Assembly (NCBI GenBank): GCA_948482865.1
Contig: CAOMHR010000094.1
Coordinates: 1-6,406, forward strand
Length of the DNA stretch: 6,406 bases
Direction of reading: 5' to 3'
DNA from: Christensenellaceae bacterium
GTDB lineage: Bacteria > Bacillota > Clostridia > Christensenellales > Borkfalkiaceae
Shown here: in pieces, positions 1 through 5,944 of the stretch
Layout: the number at the start of each line of letters is the position of its first letter
Position numbering within the stretch: position 1 is the stretch's first letter
Position numbers and translations under genes: made by a program
Notes under the pieces: generated by a model
Seen by the model: only the letters and a program-made list of their open reading frames with translations
Told to the model about the DNA's origin: nothing
Database searches by the model: none

Positions 1-322
1 CTTCGGTCTTGCCGTATTCGGGGTGACCGGGCGTGATTGAACCGAACTGCCTGAAATTCATTATATCTTCGCGCGAGATATTGTAGCCGAACAGGTGCAA
101 AAGGGAGTACAGCAACATAGAGCCGTGTCCCGCCGAAAGAATAAACCTGTCACGGTTGTCCCATTTGGGATTTTTATAACTGAAATTCAGAAAATCGGCA
201 AACAACTCGTATCCTATGGGCGCGGCGCCTATACAGATACCGGGGTGACCGGATTTTGCGCGCTGAATTGCTTCCGACGACAGAATTCTTACGGTGTCAA
301 CACTCTTTTTGGCAACAGACAT
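1..322 (-). CDS. tkt: Transketolase, N-terminal part (runs off the left edge)
   Basis: Transketolase moves two-carbon ketol units between sugar phosphates in the non-oxidative pentose phosphate pathway, using thiamine diphosphate and a divalent metal in the cytoplasm. Translating the minus strand from the ATG at 322 gives 107 complete residues that read clearly as the family's N-terminus: SGHPG at 24-28, NPKWDNRDRFILSAGHGSMLLYS around 51-73, and FRQFGS..PGHPEYGKTE at 90-107. His26, His66 and His100 match by position and context the cofactor- and substrate-contacting histidines known in this family. A full enzyme is about 650-670 residues, but some bacteria split it into two subunits, so the window cannot show whether this is a full-length gene or an N-terminal subunit. 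The start is fixed by an AGGAGA ribosome binding site 5 nt upstream. It lies 9 nt downstream of the mutase gene on the same strand, suggesting one operon. Confidence 0.95.
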   Translation of the reverse strand, partial: MSVAKKSVDTVRILSSEAIQRAKSGHPGICIGAAPIGYELFADFLNFSYKNPKWDNRDRFILSAGHGSMLLYSLLHLFGYNISREDIMNFRQFGSITPGHPEYGKTE

Positions 323-327
323 AGTTT

Positions 328-333
328 TCTCCT
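328..333 (-). promoter_or_regulatory. Ribosome binding site of tkt, overlapping the mutase stop codon
   Basis: On the minus strand AGGAGA sits 5 nt before the transketolase ATG (320-322). It overlaps the TAG stop codon of the mutase gene (332-334), so ribosomes finishing the mutase would uncover or occupy this site. This supports translational coupling of the two genes and confirms the transketolase start. Confidence 0.85.
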
Positions 334-1834
334 AATATGTAAATTTTTTTAAATTTTCGGTGTTTAAAAATTCGTACCCCTGCAACAGAGCCAAAAGTTT
401 TTCAGCCATCAGCTTGTTTCCGCCGCGGGTATTGCTTTCAAAGTTTATAGGAATTACGGGGTCGTGGACGCTCTGCCTTAAAAGCAGCCAGCCGTCGCCC
501 GCGTCCTTTGCAAAGTTAATTCTCGCGCCTTCGTGGTTTTCGGGGGCAAGGCGCATTTTATCGGAAGCCGCCGCGGCGGTCTTTAAGTCTTCTATGATTT
601 TTGCGCCTTCTGTTTTGAAATCGGTTGATTTTTCGCTGAACGTCAGCCGTATCTCGTCGCTCTCGACCGCTTCGGGCAGGTCGGCGATAAGGCTTGTCAG
701 TTTTTCGCCGTCCTTTGCGTTCGAAAGGGATATAAGCAATTTTGCAACTACGTACGCGCCGTCGTCAAGCATATAGTTTTCAAGGAACGCGGCGTGTCCC
801 GAAGTTTCAATCGCAAGGGGGGAGTATCCGCCGCCTGCGTTTATTTCGTTGCACTTGTCTATGACGTTTTTGTATCCGCGCTTGTAACGCAGGTGTTTTC
901 CGCCAAGGTTTTGTATGAATTGCGTAAGCCCGTCGCTCGTAACCGAGTCGGTGACGATTACGCCCTTTTTATCTCGCAGCAGCATTGCGGCAAGCAATGC
1001 AATAAGGCGGTTACGGTTAATTTCGCTTCCGTCGCAGTCAACCGCGCCCGCGCGGTCCACGTCGGTATCGAAGATAATTCCAAGGTCCGCGCCGTGCTTT
1101 ATTACCGCGTCGGAAAGGCTTTTAATCGCCTGTTTGTCTTCGGGGTTGGGGGCGTGGTTGGGGAAAGTTCCGTCCGGATTTAAAAACTGGCTTCCTTCGG
1201 TGTCCGCGCCCAGCGGTTTTAAAACTTTTTCCGCAAAAAATCCGCCCGCGCCGTTTCCGGCGTCTACTATAATTTTTTTGCCCGCAAGCGGCTTGTCCTT
1301 ACCCGTCTGTGTGCGGACAAGATTTACGAGAATTTGCGAATATCCGTCCATAAAAGACCTGTCTTCGCAAACGCCCGCGCCGCAGTCGAAAATTCCGCTT
1401 TCCGCAATAGTTAAAATTTCGTCTACGTCTTTTCCGTCAAGACCACCGTCGGGGGTAAAAAATTTAAGCCCGTTTCTGTCGTAAGGCAGGTGTGACGCGG
1501 TAATCATAACCGAACCGTCGCAGCCGAAATCCGATTTTTTTAAAAGTATGAACATAGAAGGGGTGGACGACAGACCCGTGTAAACCACGTCGCAGCCGCT
1601 TTTTGTAAGCCCTTCTTTAACGCAGCGCACAATACGTTCCGCCGAAATTCTGCTGTCGTTGCCTACGGCAATTTTAAGGCGCGGTTTTTTGCACTTTTGT
1701 TTAAGCCAGGTCGCATACGCGCGGCTTATGGCAATTACCGCTTCGTCCGTTAAAGTGACGGGCGAATTGTCGCCTACGGCTATTCCGCGTACGTCCGTTC
1801 CGCTTTTCAGATGTTTATAAGATGCGCATTGCAT
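332..1834 (-). CDS. Phosphoglucomutase/phosphomannomutase (alpha-D-phosphohexomutase superfamily)
   Basis: Predicted cytoplasmic enzyme that interconverts hexose 6-phosphate and hexose 1-phosphate through a phosphoserine, feeding nucleotide-sugar and polysaccharide synthesis or glycogen breakdown. Counting from the ATG at 1834 (500 aa), the four family signatures are in order: SGTDVRG at 11-17; active-site loop TASHLP at 112-117 with phosphoserine Ser114; metal loop DTDVDR at 256-261 (Asp256, Asp258, Asp260); sugar loop ETSGH at 343-347; and phosphate-binding loop RQSVHDP at 453-459. The last loop differs from the usual R-x-S-x-T-E-P pattern, as I recall it does in a branch of roughly 500-aa bacterial and plant mutases. 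Glucose or mannose preference cannot be read from sequence. An in-frame TTG at 1849 would add five residues, but it lies inside the promoter (just upstream of the -10 box), so the ATG at 1834 is preferred. No Shine-Dalgarno sequence precedes it. Confidence 0.92.
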   Translation of the reverse strand: MQCASYKHLKSGTDVRGIAVGDNSPVTLTDEAVIAISRAYATWLKQKCKKPRLKIAVGNDSRISAERIVRCVKEGLTKSGCDVVYTGLSSTPSMFILLKKSDFGCDGSVMITASHLPYDRNGLKFFTPDGGLDGKDVDEILTIAESGIFDCGAGVCEDRSFMDGYSQILVNLVRTQTGKDKPLAGKKIIVDAGNGAGGFFAEKVLKPLGADTEGSQFLNPDGTFPNHAPNPEDKQAIKSLSDAVIKHGADLGIIFDTDVDRAGAVDCDGSEINRNRLIALLAAMLLRDKKGVIVTDSVTSDGLTQFIQNLGGKHLRYKRGYKNVIDKCNEINAGGGYSPLAIETSGHAAFLENYMLDDGAYVVAKLLISLSNAKDGEKLTSLIADLPEAVESDEIRLTFSEKSTDFKTEGAKIIEDLKTAAAASDKMRLAPENHEGARINFAKDAGDGWLLLRQSVHDPVIPINFESNTRGGNKLMAEKLLALLQGYEFLNTENLKKFTY

Positions 1835-1840
1835 AATACG

Positions 1841-1869
1841 ATTATACAACTTATAACTTATTTATTCAA
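1841..1869 (-). promoter_or_regulatory. Promoter of the mutase-transketolase operon, probably giving a leaderless mRNA
   Basis: Read on the minus strand, TTGAAT (1869-1864) is followed by a 17-bp spacer and a perfect TATAAT (1846-1841). This is a near-ideal housekeeping sigma-factor promoter. Six bases, CGTATT, separate the -10 box from the ATG at 1834. If the last base of the -10 box is taken as -7, the predicted +1 is the A of that ATG. There is no purine-rich ribosome binding site between or upstream, consistent with a leaderless message. The promoter sequence is directly visible; the exact transcription start is inferred. Confidence 0.75.
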
Positions 1870-1964
1870 GTATTTCGCCCCGTTTCCGCCAAAATTTTTA
1901 CCCTTTGCGGACAGGTAATTTTTGATAAATACCACTTAAATCGTTTTATTTTTAAACGCGGTTA

Positions 1965-1973
1965 TGGTATAAT
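1965..1973 (+). promoter_or_regulatory. Extended -10 promoter of proS
   Basis: TGGTATAAT is a perfect extended -10 element (TG, one base, TATAAT). No good -35 hexamer lies 16-18 bp upstream; the best at 17 bp is TTTATT at 1945-1950. The extended TG probably compensates. The predicted transcript start is near 1980, leaving a leader of about 25 nt, which is too short to hold a T-box or other riboswitch. An in-frame TTG at 1975 lies upstream of this start and so should not be translated. Confidence 0.65.
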
Positions 1974-1992
1974 TTTGTTCAATCATATTTTT

Positions 1993-1996
1993 GGAG
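1993..1996 (+). promoter_or_regulatory. Ribosome binding site of proS
   Basis: GGAG lies 8 nt before the ATG at 2005, a normal spacing. It selects this ATG over the in-frame TTG ten codons upstream, which has no such site. It also shows that this genome uses standard Shine-Dalgarno initiation, which makes the SD-less starts of the mutase and XRE genes stand out. Confidence 0.75.
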
Positions 1997-2004
1997 TAAA
2001 TATA

Positions 2005-3432
2005 ATGGCAAAGGAAAATTTTGTTGAACAGATTGCGGATATAGAAGCCGACTTTCCGCGTTGGTATACCGACGTTGTGGTAAAGACGGGACTTGTGGAT
2101 TACGGACCCGTAAAGGGCACTATGGTAATCCGTCCTTACGGTTACGCCATATGGGAAAATATCCAGTCTCAGCTGGATAAAAGATTTAAAGCCACGGGGC
2201 ATCAGAACGCTTATTTCCCTTTGCTCATACCTATGAGTTTTTTCACAAAGGAAGCGGAACACGTTGAAGGTTTTGCCCCCGAAGTCGCGGTTGTGACCCA
2301 CGCGGGCGGCGAAGAACTTGCCGAACCTTTGGCGATACGCCCCACGTCTGAAACGATTTTCGGAAGTATGTATTCAAAATGGATTCAGTCTTACCGCGAT
2401 TTGCCCGTGCTTATAAACCAGTGGGCAAACGTTATGCGCTGGGAAAAGACGACCCGCCCCTTTTTAAGAACTTCTGAATTTTTATGGCAGGAAGGTCATA
2501 CCGCGCACTCATCAGAAGAAGAAGCTCTGGACGAAACTATGAAGATGCTGGGCGTTTATAAAGAGTTTGCCGAAAACTGCCTTGCCATTCCCGTTATATG
2601 CGGCAGAAAGACCGAAAAGGAAAAGTTCGCCGGCGCGGTCGCAACTTTCGGGATGGAAGCAATGATGAAGGACGGCAAAAGTTTGCAGGCGGGAACAACC
2701 CATTATTTAGGACAGAATTTTGCAAAGGCGTTCGATATAAAATACCTTGACAGGGACGGCGTTCAGAAGTACGTTTACACTTCAAGCTGGGGCGTTTCCA
2801 CAAGGCTTATCGGCGCGCTGATAATGGCGCACGGCGACAGCCGCGGACTCGTGTTGCCGCCCGTCGTCGCGCCCGTGCAGGTTGTCATAATTCCCATAGC
2901 CGCAAAAAAGGGCGGCGTGCTTGAAGCCTGCGCAGACCTTAAACAAAAACTTGAAAGCGCGGGCGTAAGGGTGACCCTTGACGACGGCGACAACAGCCCC
3001 GGATGGAAGTTCAACGAGTGGGAGATGAAGGGCGTGCCTTTAAGGATAGAACTCGGTCCCCGCGACATTGAAAACGGCAAAGCTATGATTTTCCGCCGCG
3101 ACAGCCTTGAAAAGAGCGAGCACGCCCTTGACGGTATCGCGGACACGGTAACAAACCTGCTTTCCGCATTGCAGAAAGATATGCTTGAAAGCGCGCGCAA
3201 ACGCCGCGACGGACGCATAGTTTACGCCGACGACCTGAACGGAATTTTGCAGGGCGTGGAAGGCGGCAACTTCGTAAAAGCGGGCTGGTGCGGCTTACGC
3301 GGGTGCGAAGACAAGATAAAGACGGAAACCGCGGCAACCGCGAGAGTTTTTGCCGAAGGCGAAACAAGTTGCAAGTGCGCGGTATGCGGTAAAAAAGCGG
3401 AACATACCGTAATTTTTGCAAGGGCATATTAA
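2005..3432 (+). CDS. proS: Prolyl-tRNA synthetase, short archaeal/eukaryotic type (class II)
   Basis: Charges tRNA-Pro with proline at the expense of ATP in the cytoplasm. The 475-aa product shows class II features in order: the proline-binding IRPTSET at 111-117; motif 2 region MRWEKTTRPFLRTSEFLWQE at 144-163, with the conserved arginine and glutamate; and motif 3 region SWGVSTRLIGAL..GDSRGLVLPP at 261-286. The anticodon-binding domain follows from APVQVVIIPI (about 289). A C-terminal zinc-type domain has Cys429, Cys434, Cys458 and Cys461, and the protein ends in tyrosine, as is typical of the archaeal/eukaryotic-like form. The length and direct join of motif 2 to motif 3 leave no room for the roughly 180-residue editing insertion of the common bacterial form, so any clearing of Ala-tRNA-Pro would need a separate protein. 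It is the first gene of an apparent three-gene operon. Confidence 0.96.
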   Translation: MAKENFVEQIADIEADFPRWYTDVVVKTGLVDYGPVKGTMVIRPYGYAIWENIQSQLDKRFKATGHQNAYFPLLIPMSFFTKEAEHVEGFAPEVAVVTHAGGEELAEPLAIRPTSETIFGSMYSKWIQSYRDLPVLINQWANVMRWEKTTRPFLRTSEFLWQEGHTAHSSEEEALDETMKMLGVYKEFAENCLAIPVICGRKTEKEKFAGAVATFGMEAMMKDGKSLQAGTTHYLGQNFAKAFDIKYLDRDGVQKYVYTSSWGVSTRLIGALIMAHGDSRGLVLPPVVAPVQVVIIPIAAKKGGVLEACADLKQKLESAGVRVTLDDGDNSPGWKFNEWEMKGVPLRIELGPRDIENGKAMIFRRDSLEKSEHALDGIADTVTNLLSALQKDMLESARKRRDGRIVYADDLNGILQGVEGGNFVKAGWCGLRGCEDKIKTETAATARVFAEGETSCKCAVCGKKAEHTVIFARAY

Positions 3433-3436
3433 TTAA

Positions 3437-4465
3437 ATGTACAAACCTATACCCTACCATATCGTAGCCGTAGCTGTTTACGCTTGCATACTCACAATAT
3501 GTATACTTGCGATAGTTTACGGCTTGCGCACACGGGCATATGTAAAGAGAGAGAAAATAACCGCGCTTCCGCGCGGTTTTTCGCCTTTGGACGTGCAGCG
3601 TATATTTATAGGAAAAACCTATCCGCGCAGACTTACCCGCGCGCTGATTGTGCATTGGGCGCAAATGGGTTATATAATGGTAGAGCATATAAGCCGTTAC
3701 AAAGTAAATCTCGTATGTCTGGATAAGCCGCCCGTTCACAGCAGTAAAAAAGCCGTTTTTTTCGACCGCGGAACTTACGTGCGCGAACGTGATATATTTA
3801 ATGCCTTGTTCCCGCGGCAAAGCGTTGCCGTTACGGTGAATTTGTTGAAGCCGCTTATACCCAAAGCAAAAGTAAAATCAATCAACGAAGCGTACGCCGT
3901 GCGTGAAGACGAAGGGGTGTTTTCAACAAAGCATTACAGGCTTAAAGTCGTAACGCTGATTCTTTCGTTTGCCCCCTTTGCCCTGTGCGGGGTTTATATG
4001 TGTATAACGGGTTCGTTTACCGGTATAATACCGCCCTTTATGATGATGCTCGGAATGTTCGTGTTCAGGTTTATGCGCGAAATTCCTTTTTGGTTCAGAT
4101 TAATATGGAGTATGGGTTGGATGGGCGCAGCAACGGCGTTGACAATAGTTTTCTTCAATTCCATATTCGACCCGTGGTACATTGCCTATGCTTCATTGGC
4201 AATCCTTGTAGCGGGCAGTTACGTTTTAATACAGTTTATAGACCACCGCGAAAAGAACAACCTTTCCGACTATTCCGACCTTGTAAATTTCAGAAAATTT
4301 TTACTGTTTTCTGGCAAGGAAAAGTTGAGCGGGGTTGACTATTATCAGGCGCTGCCTTATTTGTACGCTTTCAATATAAAGCGGCTGGTAAAGCGCAAAT
4401 TTGCAACGGACAGACTTCCCGACTGGTATATAAGCGAACACGGCAAAAGGGGGGCGTTGCTGTGA
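3437..4465 (+). CDS. DUF2207-like membrane protein lacking the ectodomain (first of pair)
   Basis: Function unknown. The 342-aa protein has an N-terminal membrane segment at about 8-30, a cytoplasmic stretch of roughly 135 residues, then four hydrophobic segments at about 168-190, 193-212, 222-243 and 247-268. It ends in a soluble tail. The cytoplasmic part has LPRGFSPLDVQRIF at 44-57 and a winged-helix-like LTRALIVHWAQMGYI at 66-80. The tail has SDLVNFRKFLLFS at 280-292 and YYQALPYLYAFNI at 302-314, followed by DWY at 329-331. These match the pattern of the C-terminal half of YciQ/DUF2207 proteins, but the usual signal peptide and beta-rich outer domain are absent. It starts 4 nt after the proS stop. 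The only ribosome-site candidate, AAGGG at 3420-3424, is 12 nt away, so coupling to proS is likely. A terminator-like hairpin lies inside its coding sequence. Confidence 0.75.
   Translation: MYKPIPYHIVAVAVYACILTICILAIVYGLRTRAYVKREKITALPRGFSPLDVQRIFIGKTYPRRLTRALIVHWAQMGYIMVEHISRYKVNLVCLDKPPVHSSKKAVFFDRGTYVRERDIFNALFPRQSVAVTVNLLKPLIPKAKVKSINEAYAVREDEGVFSTKHYRLKVVTLILSFAPFALCGVYMCITGSFTGIIPPFMMMLGMFVFRFMREIPFWFRLIWSMGWMGAATALTIVFFNSIFDPWYIAYASLAILVAGSYVLIQFIDHREKNNLSDYSDLVNFRKFLLFSGKEKLSGVDYYQALPYLYAFNIKRLVKRKFATDRLPDWYISEHGKRGALL
3559..3581 (+). terminator. Intragenic terminator-like hairpin in the first membrane-protein gene
   Basis: AACCGCGC (3559-3566) pairs perfectly with GCGCGGTT (3571-3578) across a TTCC loop. 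The run T3577-T3581 follows, giving an 8-bp stem with five Ts, two of them in the stem base. This is the form of an intrinsic terminator. It begins 126 nt after the proS stop and spans codons 41-49 of the downstream gene, within the conserved ALPRGFSP motif. It could reduce read-through from proS into the membrane-protein genes when translation is slow. The short T run and the codon constraint leave chance possible. Confidence 0.4.
4445..4454 (+). promoter_or_regulatory. Ribosome binding site for the second membrane-protein gene
   Basis: The purine run AAAAGGGGGG ends 7 nt before the GTG at 4462. It lies inside the end of the upstream coding sequence and supports this non-ATG start, which overlaps the upstream TGA stop as GTGA (4462-4465). 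Confidence 0.65.
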
Positions 4466-5529
4466 GCGTTGTAATTATTGTGTTGGTCGGCTTAATTATC
4501 GCGGCGGGATTTTTGTTTACGCTGGTCCCCATTATAATCGGCGCGGTAAAAAAGCGCAGGGTTGTAAAACCCGTAGAGTATTTTCCGCCGCGCGGCGCGT
4601 CACCGTTGGATATTCTCATTAATTACTACGGCGCCAACGCCAACCCGCGTGAAATTTTTAACCCGCTTATGCTTTACTGGGCGGAGCGCGGATTTATAAC
4701 GATTGAAGAAGACTGCAAGCGCGGACTCAAACTTACGAAAATAAAAGATTTTGAAAGTCCTGAAAGTCAGGACGGGTTTGACGCCGCTACTTTTAAGATA
4801 GAAGAGCAGCTTTTTGCCGTGCTTTTCAGCGGCAGTAAAAAAGTGTTTTACACCCTTTCCGCGCTTTCGGGTTTTGAATCCGCTTACATGAAAGTTACGT
4901 CTGAGTGTAAGAGCGAAGCGAAAAGCGTCACAAACAAAAAATCGCGCGGTATAAAACTTGCCAGCCTGTTAATTTCATTTGCAACTCTTGCGCTCGTCAT
5001 TATTATACTGGGGGTTGCCACGCGGGAAAATTTTATGGTAATCTGTATTTTTCCGTTTGTTGCAATGGCTTTTCCCAAGGGCGTTTTGTATTCTATGGGC
5101 GACGGCAAAGACGGGTTGCCGAAAGGCTCGGTTACAAGATTTTTGTTTATTCCGTTTTTCTCTATGTTCGGCGCAGTGCCGTTAGCAGCCGGCGTTTCTG
5201 TGTTTCCTGTCCCCGTAGCCGTGCTTATCGTCTGCGCGTATGCTATGTGCGCGGTAAACGTTTTTATCCTGAACGACAGAATAGATATACGCACTGAAAA
5301 CCAGTTGAAATATTATGCAAGAATTTGCGGTTTTAAAAAGTTTTTACTGCTTGCCGAAGTGGAGCAGATTGAAAAGCTGGTGGAAGAAGACCCGCGTTAT
5401 TACTTCAACGTTTTGCCCTATTGCTACGTTTTAAAAATAACCGGAAAATTAAAGCCCAAGTTTGACAGGATTGCGCTTGACGGTCCCGCCTGGTACCTTG
5501 GCGAACTGAGAGAAACTTTAATGTTTTAA
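4462..5529 (+). CDS. DUF2207-like membrane protein lacking the ectodomain (second of pair)
   Basis: Function unknown; a diverged paralogue of the preceding gene with the same plan. It has an N-terminal membrane segment at about 3-28, a positively charged KKRR at 30-33, then FPPRGASPLDILINYYG at 41-57 and a winged-helix-like EIFNPLMLYWAERGFITIEE at 64-83. Hydrophobic segments follow at about 166-186, 190-210, 225-246 and 248-270. The C-terminal tail carries the clearest family signature: ARICGFKKFLLLAEVEQIEK at 286-305 and LVEEDPRYYFNVLPYCYVL at 306-324. DUF2207 proteins are usually about 550-650 aa with an N-terminal extracellular domain; at 355 aa this one lacks it. The GTG start overlaps the upstream TGA by 4 nt, so the two proteins are probably made in a fixed ratio and may act together. 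It is the last gene before a large hairpin. Confidence 0.8.
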   Translation: MSVVIIVLVGLIIAAGFLFTLVPIIIGAVKKRRVVKPVEYFPPRGASPLDILINYYGANANPREIFNPLMLYWAERGFITIEEDCKRGLKLTKIKDFESPESQDGFDAATFKIEEQLFAVLFSGSKKVFYTLSALSGFESAYMKVTSECKSEAKSVTNKKSRGIKLASLLISFATLALVIIILGVATRENFMVICIFPFVAMAFPKGVLYSMGDGKDGLPKGSVTRFLFIPFFSMFGAVPLAAGVSVFPVPVAVLIVCAYAMCAVNVFILNDRIDIRTENQLKYYARICGFKKFLLLAEVEQIEKLVEEDPRYYFNVLPYCYVLKITGKLKPKFDRIALDGPAWYLGELRETLMF

Positions 5530-5532
5530 ATG

Positions 5533-5567
5533 ACGCCCGCCCGCGGAAAATTTCCGCGGGCGGGCGT
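5533..5567 (+). terminator. Long GC-rich hairpin at the end of the proS operon
   Basis: Starting 3 nt after the stop codon, ACGCCCGCCCGCGGAAA (5533-5549) is perfectly complementary to 5551-5567, allowing a 17-bp inverted repeat around one base. In RNA the realistic form is a 14-bp stem with a 7-nt AAAATTT loop. The following bases (ATAGTGTTTACC) have no T tract, and none is seen on the other strand, so it is not a textbook intrinsic terminator. It may terminate weakly, or it may protect the mRNA 3' end from exonucleases. The remaining 83 bases up to 5650 hold no gene that I can see. Confidence 0.6.
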
Positions 5568-5650
5568 ATAGTGTTTACCTGCAATAAACGGAAACGGTTT
5601 TCGTAGGTTGTATTGTCAGAATTACAGGCGCATTAGTTGTTTATTGAAAC

Positions 5651-5680
5651 TTGACACTCCGCTCAACACATCTCTATTAT
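5651..5680 (+). promoter_or_regulatory. Consensus promoter upstream of the XRE gene pair
   Basis: A perfect TTGACA (5651-5656) is followed by an 18-bp spacer and TATTAT (5675-5680). The predicted start of transcription is near 5687, inside the palindrome at 5682-5699. This would give a leader of about 51 nt before the first XRE gene, but that leader has no Shine-Dalgarno sequence. This may be the main regulated promoter, with a second, start-proximal -10 element at 5723-5731. Confidence 0.65.
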
Positions 5681-5681
5681 A

Positions 5682-5699
5682 TGTTACCGACTGGTAACA
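5682..5699. promoter_or_regulatory. Palindromic operator candidate for the XRE regulators
   Basis: TGTTACC (5682-5688) and GGTAACA (5693-5699) form a perfect 7+7 bp inverted repeat around GACT. The site begins 1 bp after the -10 box and covers the predicted transcription start, a classic place for a repressor to block RNA polymerase. XRE proteins of the type encoded 40 bp downstream usually bind short palindromes as dimers, so autoregulation is the simplest reading. That link is inferred. Confidence 0.6.
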
Positions 5700-5722
5700 G
5701 TCAAGCGTTTCAAAGTGATTTT

Positions 5723-5731
5723 TGATATATT
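5723..5731 (+). promoter_or_regulatory. Extended -10 element just before the first XRE gene
   Basis: TGATATATT reads as an extended -10 (TG, one base, TATATT) ending 6 nt before the ATG at 5738, which would place +1 on the A of the ATG. No -35 hexamer is visible at the right distance. The same element recurs before the second XRE gene. It could instead be an A/T-rich ribosome-loading stretch. Confidence 0.4.
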
Positions 5732-5737
5732 TTTTAT

Positions 5738-5944
5738 ATGAAAATTTTTGCCGAAAGATTAAAGTATTTAAGAAACGAAAAAGAGTTAAGTCAAAGGCAA
5801 TTAGCTAATGAATTAAAAATAAGTAATGCTGCAATACAAAGATGGGAAAGTGAGATGCGTATACCGAATGCGGAAGCAATAGTTTTGCTTGCAAAATATT
5901 TCAACGTATCCGCAGATTATTTGCTGGGCTTGACAGACGATTAA
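5738..5944 (+). CDS. XRE-family helix-turn-helix regulator, 68 aa (first of tandem pair)
   Basis: A minimal DNA-binding protein of the Cro/C1 type and likely repressor. Nearly the whole protein is the five-helix domain: FAERLKYLRNEKELSQRQLA at 4-23, recognition helix region SNAAIQRWESE at 29-39, and the closing AEAIVLLAKYFNVSADYLLG at 45-64, a pattern common in Bacillota. No oligomerisation, protease or sensor domain is attached, so it resembles Cro-like or small phage/element regulators. No ribosome binding site precedes the ATG; a TGATATATT element ends 6 nt upstream. G+C is about 33% by hand count (69 of 207), lower than the flanking genes, which suggests acquired DNA. A near-identical copy follows after 22 nt. 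The palindrome at 5682-5699 is a plausible binding site. Confidence 0.88.
   Translation: MKIFAERLKYLRNEKELSQRQLANELKISNAAIQRWESEMRIPNAEAIVLLAKYFNVSADYLLGLTDD

Noticed and set aside
360..1484. Long open frames on the plus strand opposite the mutase gene
   Set aside because: They are antisense shadows of a gene with all family motifs; their translations show no recognisable domain and no ribosome binding sites were noted.
1942..1958. CGTTT-N7-AAACG inverted repeat upstream of proS as an operator
   Set aside because: Short, A/T-rich and in a run of Ts; five-base arms of this kind are expected by chance.
2001..2006. TATAAT overlapping the proS start codon as a -10 box
   Set aside because: Transcription from it would begin inside the gene and remove the start codon and ribosome binding site; the upstream extended -10 at 1965-1973 fits much better.
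3746..3762. A-run/T-run hairpin as a second internal terminator
   Set aside because: The stem is only A-T pairs around GCCG and simply encodes KKAVFF; it has no GC stem.
2512..3820. Minus-strand open frames opposite proS and the first membrane-protein gene
   Set aside because: Low-complexity, arginine/serine-rich translations typical of antisense frames of GC-biased coding DNA.
5568..5737. CRISPR, tRNA or attachment-site structure in the gap before the XRE genes
   Set aside because: No repeated spacer-repeat pattern, no tRNA cloverleaf and no flanking direct repeat could be found.
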